Origin: Streptomyces violaceoruber
GTDB taxonomy: Bacteria > Actinomycetota > Actinomycetes > Streptomycetales > Streptomycetaceae
NCBI RefSeq assembly: GCF_033406955.1
Contig: NZ_CP137734.1
Span: 6,758,001-6,822,000 of the forward strand
Direction: 5' to 3'
Length of the DNA stretch: 64,000 nt
Part shown: positions 60,279 to 64,000 of the stretch, in pieces
Layout: the number at the start of each line of letters is the position of its first letter
How positions within the stretch are numbered: position 1 is the stretch's first letter
Translations under genes and position numbers: made by a program
Notes under the pieces: generated by a model
Database searches by the model: none
Told to the model about the DNA's origin: nothing
Seen by the model: only the letters and a program-made list of their open reading frames with translations

Positions 60279-61706
60279 GTGAGCAGCAACAGCGGTGACG
60301 TCCGGCTCTGGGGCGGCCGTTTCGCCGACGGTCCCGCCGAGGCCCTGGCGAAGCTGTCCGCGTCCGTCCACTTCGACTGGCGGCTCGCGCCCTACGACAT
60401 CGCCGGTTCGCGCGCCCACGCGCGCGTGCTGCACGCGGCGGGGCTGCTCACCGAGGACGAGCTGACCCGGATGATCGCCGGACTGGACCGGCTGGAGGCG
60501 GACGTCGCCGACGGCTCCTTCACCGGCACCATCGCCGACGAGGACGTCCACACGGCCCTGGAGCGCGGGCTGCTGGAGCGCCTCGGCCCCGACCTCGGCG
60601 GCAAGCTGCGCGCCGGGCGCTCCCGCAACGACCAGGTGGCGACCCTCTTCCGGATGTACCTGCGCGACCACGCCCGGACCGTCGGCTCGCTGATCGCCGA
60701 CCTCCAGGACGCACTGGTGGGCCTCGCCGAGGCCCACCCGGACGTGGCCATGCCCGGCCGCACCCACCTCCAGCACGCCCAGCCGGTGCTCTTCGCCCAC
60801 CACGTGCTCGCCCACGCCCAGGCGCTGGGCCGGGACGCGGAGCGGCTGCGCCAGTGGGACGCGCGCACCGCCGTCTCCCCGTACGGCTCGGGCGCGCTCG
60901 CGGGCAGCAGCCTCGGCCTGGACCCGGAGGCCGTCGCCCGTGACCTGGGCTTCGAGCACGGCAGCGTCGGCAACTCCATCGACGGGACGGCCTCGCGCGA
61001 CTTCGTCGCCGAGTTCGCCTTCATCACCGCGATGATCGGCGTCAACGTCTCCCGGATCGCCGAGGAGATCATCATCTGGAACACGAAGGAGTTCTCCTTC
61101 GTCACCCTCCACGACGCCTTCTCCACCGGCTCCTCGATCATGCCGCAGAAGAAGAACCCCGACATCGCCGAGCTGGCCCGCGGCAAGTCCGGGCGGCTGA
61201 TCGGCAACCTGACCGGCCTGATGGCGACCCTCAAGGCGCTCCCGCTCGCGTACAACCGCGACCTCCAGGAGGACAAGGAGCCGGTCTTCGACTCCATCGA
61301 CCAGCTGGAGGTCCTGCTCCCCGCCTTCACCGGCATGATGGCCACCCTCACCGTGCACCGCGAGCGGATGGAGGAGCTGGCCCCGGCCGGGTTCTCTCTC
61401 GCCACCGACATCGCCGAGTGGCTGGTCAAGCAGGGTGTGCCGTTCCGCGTCGCGCACGAGGTGGCCGGCGAGTGCGTCAAGGTCGCCGAGGCCGACGGCA
61501 AGGAGCTGGACGAGCTGACCGACGAGCAGTTCGCCAAGATCTCCGAGCACCTCACCCCCGAGGTGCGCACCGTCCTCAACGTCCCCGGCGCCCTGGCCTC
61601 CCGCGACGGCCGCGGCGGCACGGCGCCCAGCGCGGTCGCCGTCCAGCTCGCCGAGGTCAAGGCGGACGTGGCGGCCCAGCACGCCTGGGCGGACGCCAAG
61701 AAGTAG
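60279..61706 (+). CDS. argH: Argininosuccinate lyase
   Basis: Last step of arginine synthesis (argininosuccinate to arginine and fumarate). 475 residues. LWGGRFADGPAEAL at the N-terminus, TAVSPYGSGALAGSSLGLDPE, and the fumarase/ASL signature GSSIMPQKKNPD with the catalytic Ser. GTG 60279 with GAGGAG 8 nt upstream. Transcribed alone under its own ARG box; argG is not in the window. Confidence 0.97.
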   Translation: MSSNSGDVRLWGGRFADGPAEALAKLSASVHFDWRLAPYDIAGSRAHARVLHAAGLLTEDELTRMIAGLDRLEADVADGSFTGTIADEDVHTALERGLLERLGPDLGGKLRAGRSRNDQVATLFRMYLRDHARTVGSLIADLQDALVGLAEAHPDVAMPGRTHLQHAQPVLFAHHVLAHAQALGRDAERLRQWDARTAVSPYGSGALAGSSLGLDPEAVARDLGFEHGSVGNSIDGTASRDFVAEFAFITAMIGVNVSRIAEEIIIWNTKEFSFVTLHDAFSTGSSIMPQKKNPDIAELARGKSGRLIGNLTGLMATLKALPLAYNRDLQEDKEPVFDSIDQLEVLLPAFTGMMATLTVHRERMEELAPAGFSLATDIAEWLVKQGVPFRVAHEVAGECVKVAEADGKELDELTDEQFAKISEHLTPEVRTVLNVPGALASRDGRGGTAPSAVAVQLAEVKADVAAQHAWADAKK

Positions 61707-61831
61707 CGGCAGGCCGTAGCGGCAAGCAGCGGCAGGCAGCAGCAGCCGGTGTGTCCGGGGGGCATCGCGGTTACGTTGGTCAACAGCTCAGCAGCTCAAC
61801 AGCTCCAGCAGTCGACCGAACGGAGTCCGCG

Positions 61832-62803
61832 ATGCCCTTCGCCCGCCTGGCCGCGGCGACCACCCCCACCTGTCACATCGGGCTGGGACTCGCCGCCGTC
61901 GGCCGCCCCGGCTACATCAACCTCGGCCGCGACCGGGACCTGCCGGCCGACCGGACCGTCGAGGCGTTGCGCGAACGCACCCACGACCTCCTGGACGCCG
62001 CCTACGCGCAGGGCGTCCGCTACTTCGACGCGGCCCGCTCCTACGGCCGTTCGGAGGAGTTCCTGGCCGGCTGGCTCCGGGACCGCCCCGACGTCGACGA
62101 CGTGGTGGTCGGCAGCAAGTGGGGCTACACCTACACGGCCGACTGGTCCACCGAGGCCGAGCGGCACGAGGTCAAGGACCACGGCGTCGCCACCTACGAC
62201 CGCCAGCGCGCCGAGACCGACGCCCTGCTCGGCGACCGGCTCGACCTGTACCAGATCCACTCGCTCACCCCGGACAGCCCGGCCCTGACCGACAAGGAAC
62301 TGCACGCCAGGCTGGCCGAGGCCGCCGCGCAGGGCAGCACCGTCGGCTTCTCCACCAGCGGCCCCGCCCAGGCCGACGCCATCCGCGCCGCGCTCGCCGT
62401 GACCGTCGACGGCGAGCCCCTCTTCCGCACCGTCCAGTCGACGTTCAACGCGCTGGACACCTCCGCCGGTCCCGCGCTGGCCGAGGCGCACCAGGCCGGA
62501 CTCACCGTGATCGTCAAGGAGGGCATGGCCAACGGCCGCCTCGCGGAGCCGCACGCCCCCGGCGTCCTGAAGGCCGTCGCCGAGGAGACGGCCCTGGGCT
62601 GCGACGCGGTCGCCCTCGCCCTGGTCCTGCGGCAGCCCTGGGCCGGGGTCGTCCTGTCCGGCGCGGCGACGGTCAACCAGCTCGGCTCCAACCTGCACGC
62701 CGCCGTGGTCGACCTCGACGACGACCAGGTGGCGCGCCTCGGCGCACTCGCCGAGGACCCGCACGCCTACTGGGAGCGCCGCGGGCAGCTGCCCTGGCAC
62801 TGA
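61832..62803 (+). CDS. Aldo/keto reductase
   Basis: 323 residues, NADPH-dependent carbonyl reductase barrel. Catalytic tetrad visible: Asp in YFDAARSYG, Tyr in the same segment, Lys in VVGSKWGY, His in LYQIHSL. C-terminal SGAATVNQLGSNLHA binds cofactor phosphate. ATG 61832 with CGGAG upstream. The gap behind argH (61707-61831) has only short CAGC/GGCA repeats. Substrate unknown. Confidence 0.9.
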   Translation: MPFARLAAATTPTCHIGLGLAAVGRPGYINLGRDRDLPADRTVEALRERTHDLLDAAYAQGVRYFDAARSYGRSEEFLAGWLRDRPDVDDVVVGSKWGYTYTADWSTEAERHEVKDHGVATYDRQRAETDALLGDRLDLYQIHSLTPDSPALTDKELHARLAEAAAQGSTVGFSTSGPAQADAIRAALAVTVDGEPLFRTVQSTFNALDTSAGPALAEAHQAGLTVIVKEGMANGRLAEPHAPGVLKAVAEETALGCDAVALALVLRQPWAGVVLSGAATVNQLGSNLHAAVVDLDDDQVARLGALAEDPHAYWERRGQLPWH

Positions 62804-62871
62804 GGCCACCGGCAGACCACCGCCCCGCAGGAGCGTGACCGCCCCGTGAGGTGAGTCACGCACACCCAGAG

Positions 62872-62909
62872 TGAGACAAAATTGTCTCATGTGGGTTATT
62901 GTTGTCTCA
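62872..62909. promoter_or_regulatory. TetR operator: palindrome plus a repeated half-site over the tetR start
   Basis: TGAGACAA-AA-TTGTCTCA (62872-62889) has perfect 8-bp arms. TTGTCTCA recurs at 62902-62909, 20 bp on, touching the ATG. Position and symmetry fit autorepression by the downstream TetR protein and control of the coupled efflux gene. Confidence 0.75.
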
Positions 62910-63460
62910 TGGCCGTTGATCGTGAACAGGTACTGCGCAGTGCCGCGACCCTGCTGACCCGGAAGTCCACCGCGACCATGGACGAGGTCGCCAGGGCCGC
63001 CGGCCTCAGCCGGGCCACGCTGCACCGGCACTTCGCCGGGCGCGACGCCCTCGTCCGGGCACTGGAGTCGCTGGGCATCGCCGAGTGCGAGGCCGCCCTC
63101 GCGGCGGCCCGCACCGAAGAGGGCCCGGCGGCCGACGCGGTGCGCCGGCTGGTCCGCGAGATGGAACCCTCCGCCGCTCTGCTCGCCTTCCTCTACACCG
63201 AGAACCAGCTGTTCGAGGGCGAGGAGCAGAACGAGGGGTGGGCCCGCATCGACACCGGGCTCACCGAGCTGTTCCGCAGGGGCCAGGAGAGCGGCGAGTT
63301 CCGCATCGACCTCACGCCCGCCTGGCTCACCGAGGCGCTGTACGGCCTGCTGGCCTCCGGCGCCTGGGCGGTGACCGAGGGCCGCGTGGCCCGCAACGAC
63401 TTCACCCACATGATCGTCGAGCTGCTGCTCGGCGGCGCACTCCGGAGAGAGGAACCATGA
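62909..63460 (+). CDS. TetR-family transcriptional regulator
   Basis: 183 residues. N-terminal HTH: QVLRSAATLLTRKSTATMDEVARAAGLSRATLHRHFAGRDALVRAL; variable ligand-binding C-terminal domain. ATG at 62909 next to an operator half-site. Its stop overlaps the MFS start (ATGA), so the two form a self-regulated efflux operon. Confidence 0.92.
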   Translation: MAVDREQVLRSAATLLTRKSTATMDEVARAAGLSRATLHRHFAGRDALVRALESLGIAECEAALAAARTEEGPAADAVRRLVREMEPSAALLAFLYTENQLFEGEEQNEGWARIDTGLTELFRRGQESGEFRIDLTPAWLTEALYGLLASGAWAVTEGRVARNDFTHMIVELLLGGALRREEP

Positions 63461-64000
63461 ACCGCACCCTGCAGCCGGCCCACCCGACCGAGGCGGTGAA
63501 GCGCCCCGGCCGCTGGCTGGCGCTGTCCGTCCTGGTGCTGGCCGTGCTGCTGGTGGCCGTCGACGCGACCGTCCTCGGTCTCGCGACCCCCTACATCAGC
63601 GAGGACCTCGCGCCCTCCGGCACCCAGCTGCTCTGGATCGGCGACGTCTACTCCTTCGTCATCGCCGGTCTGCTCGTCTCCATGGGCAGCCTCGGCGACC
63701 GCATCGGACGCAAGCGCATCCTGCTCATCGGCGCCACGGCGTTCGGTGCGATATCCGTCCTCAACGCCTACGCGCACACGCCCGAGGTGATGATCTTCGC
63801 CCGGGCCCTGCTCGGCGTCGCGGGCGCCACCCTGATGCCGGCCACCCTCGCCCTGATCCGCAACCTCTTCCACGACCCGCGTGAACGCAGCCTCGCCGTC
63901 GGCATCTGGGGCGCGGCCGCCTCCGCCGGTGCGGCGGTCGGTCCGGTGGTCGGCGGGTTCCTGCTGGAGCACTTCTGGTGGGGCTCCGTCTTCCTGATCA
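63457..64000 (+). CDS. MFS multidrug transporter, DHA2 family (3' end beyond window)
   Basis: The 181 codons in view start MNRTLQPAHPTEAVKRPGRWLALSVLVLAVLLVAVDATVLG. MFS motif A is GSLGDRIGRKR, and the DHA2 pattern continues with WIGDVYSFVIAGLLVSMG and the motif C-like GAAVGPVVGGFLLE. Proton-driven drug export is the family role. Translationally coupled to the TetR gene through ATGA. Not closed by a stop before base 64000. Confidence 0.93.
   Translation, partial: MNRTLQPAHPTEAVKRPGRWLALSVLVLAVLLVAVDATVLGLATPYISEDLAPSGTQLLWIGDVYSFVIAGLLVSMGSLGDRIGRKRILLIGATAFGAISVLNAYAHTPEVMIFARALLGVAGATLMPATLALIRNLFHDPRERSLAVGIWGAAASAGAAVGPVVGGFLLEHFWWGSVFLI

Overview
The window is chromosomal DNA of a Streptomyces. 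GC content is very high throughout, GTG and TTG starts are common, ATGA/GTGA stop-start overlaps abound, and the gene content is streptomycete (conservon GTPase and P450, DUF1844, SseB-like, DUF2510, NsdA-type XRE-TPR regulator, mycosin-like protease, ARG boxes). The P450 carries EQSLW at residues 297-301, the substitution reported for CYP157C1, so the source is probably S. coelicolor or a close relative.

1-4150: the end of a conservon (small Ras-like GTPase, then the CYP157-type P450), an RluA pseudouridine synthase, a GNAT acetyltransferase and a 165-bp tandem repeat. 4156-9909: an iron-box-controlled siderophore-interacting reductase, a stand-alone 5'-3' exonuclease, and a two-gene glycine betaine/proline importer whose permease is fused to two substrate-binding domains. 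10283-13738: an XRE-cupin regulator, a BtuF-like protein without a signal peptide, a TDT-family transporter and its divergent LysR regulator. 13739-14456: a degenerate repeat array that duplicates the 3' end of the next gene.

14457-19664: a gamma-glutamylation catabolic locus (gamma-glutamyl hydrolase, GntR regulator, GlnA-like ligase, aldehyde dehydrogenase, SDR), best explained as amine (ethanolamine or polyamine-like) utilisation. 19696-26252: a DUF2510 protein, a PLP-dependent amino acid enzyme, a proline-rich membrane protein translationally coupled to a mycosin-like protease, and a penicillin-recognising serine hydrolase. 26380-28898: a less GC-rich accessory island with a TTA-containing DinB-family gene, an IS110 transposase and a 116-bp inverted-repeat element.

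28899-37894: housekeeping block. SseB-like and DUF1844 genes precede infC-rpmI-rplT, which has an ATC-initiated infC behind a leader terminator and several hairpins. Then come an rRNA/tRNA methyltransferase, a soluble histidine kinase and pheST. 38322-50545: a TPR regulator, a NUDIX gene with a TTA codon, 3-hydroxyacyl-CoA dehydrogenase, a Tat-exported GHL10 glycosidase, a divergent EamA/MocR pair with overlapping start codons, a histidine-phosphatase relative lacking its histidines, a secreted GH51 arabinofuranosidase and a TmrB-like P-loop protein.

50614-61706: the arginine regulon. argC-J-B-D-R is a tightly coupled operon behind an ARG box, and argH has its own ARG-box promoter. Between them on the minus strand lies a ferric-reductase / tandem FMN-binding protein / ApbE flavinyltransferase module (extracytoplasmic electron transfer), plus an L,D-transpeptidase and a pyridoxamine-phosphate-oxidase-fold protein. 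The window closes with an aldo/keto reductase and a TetR-MFS efflux pair; the MFS gene runs off the end.
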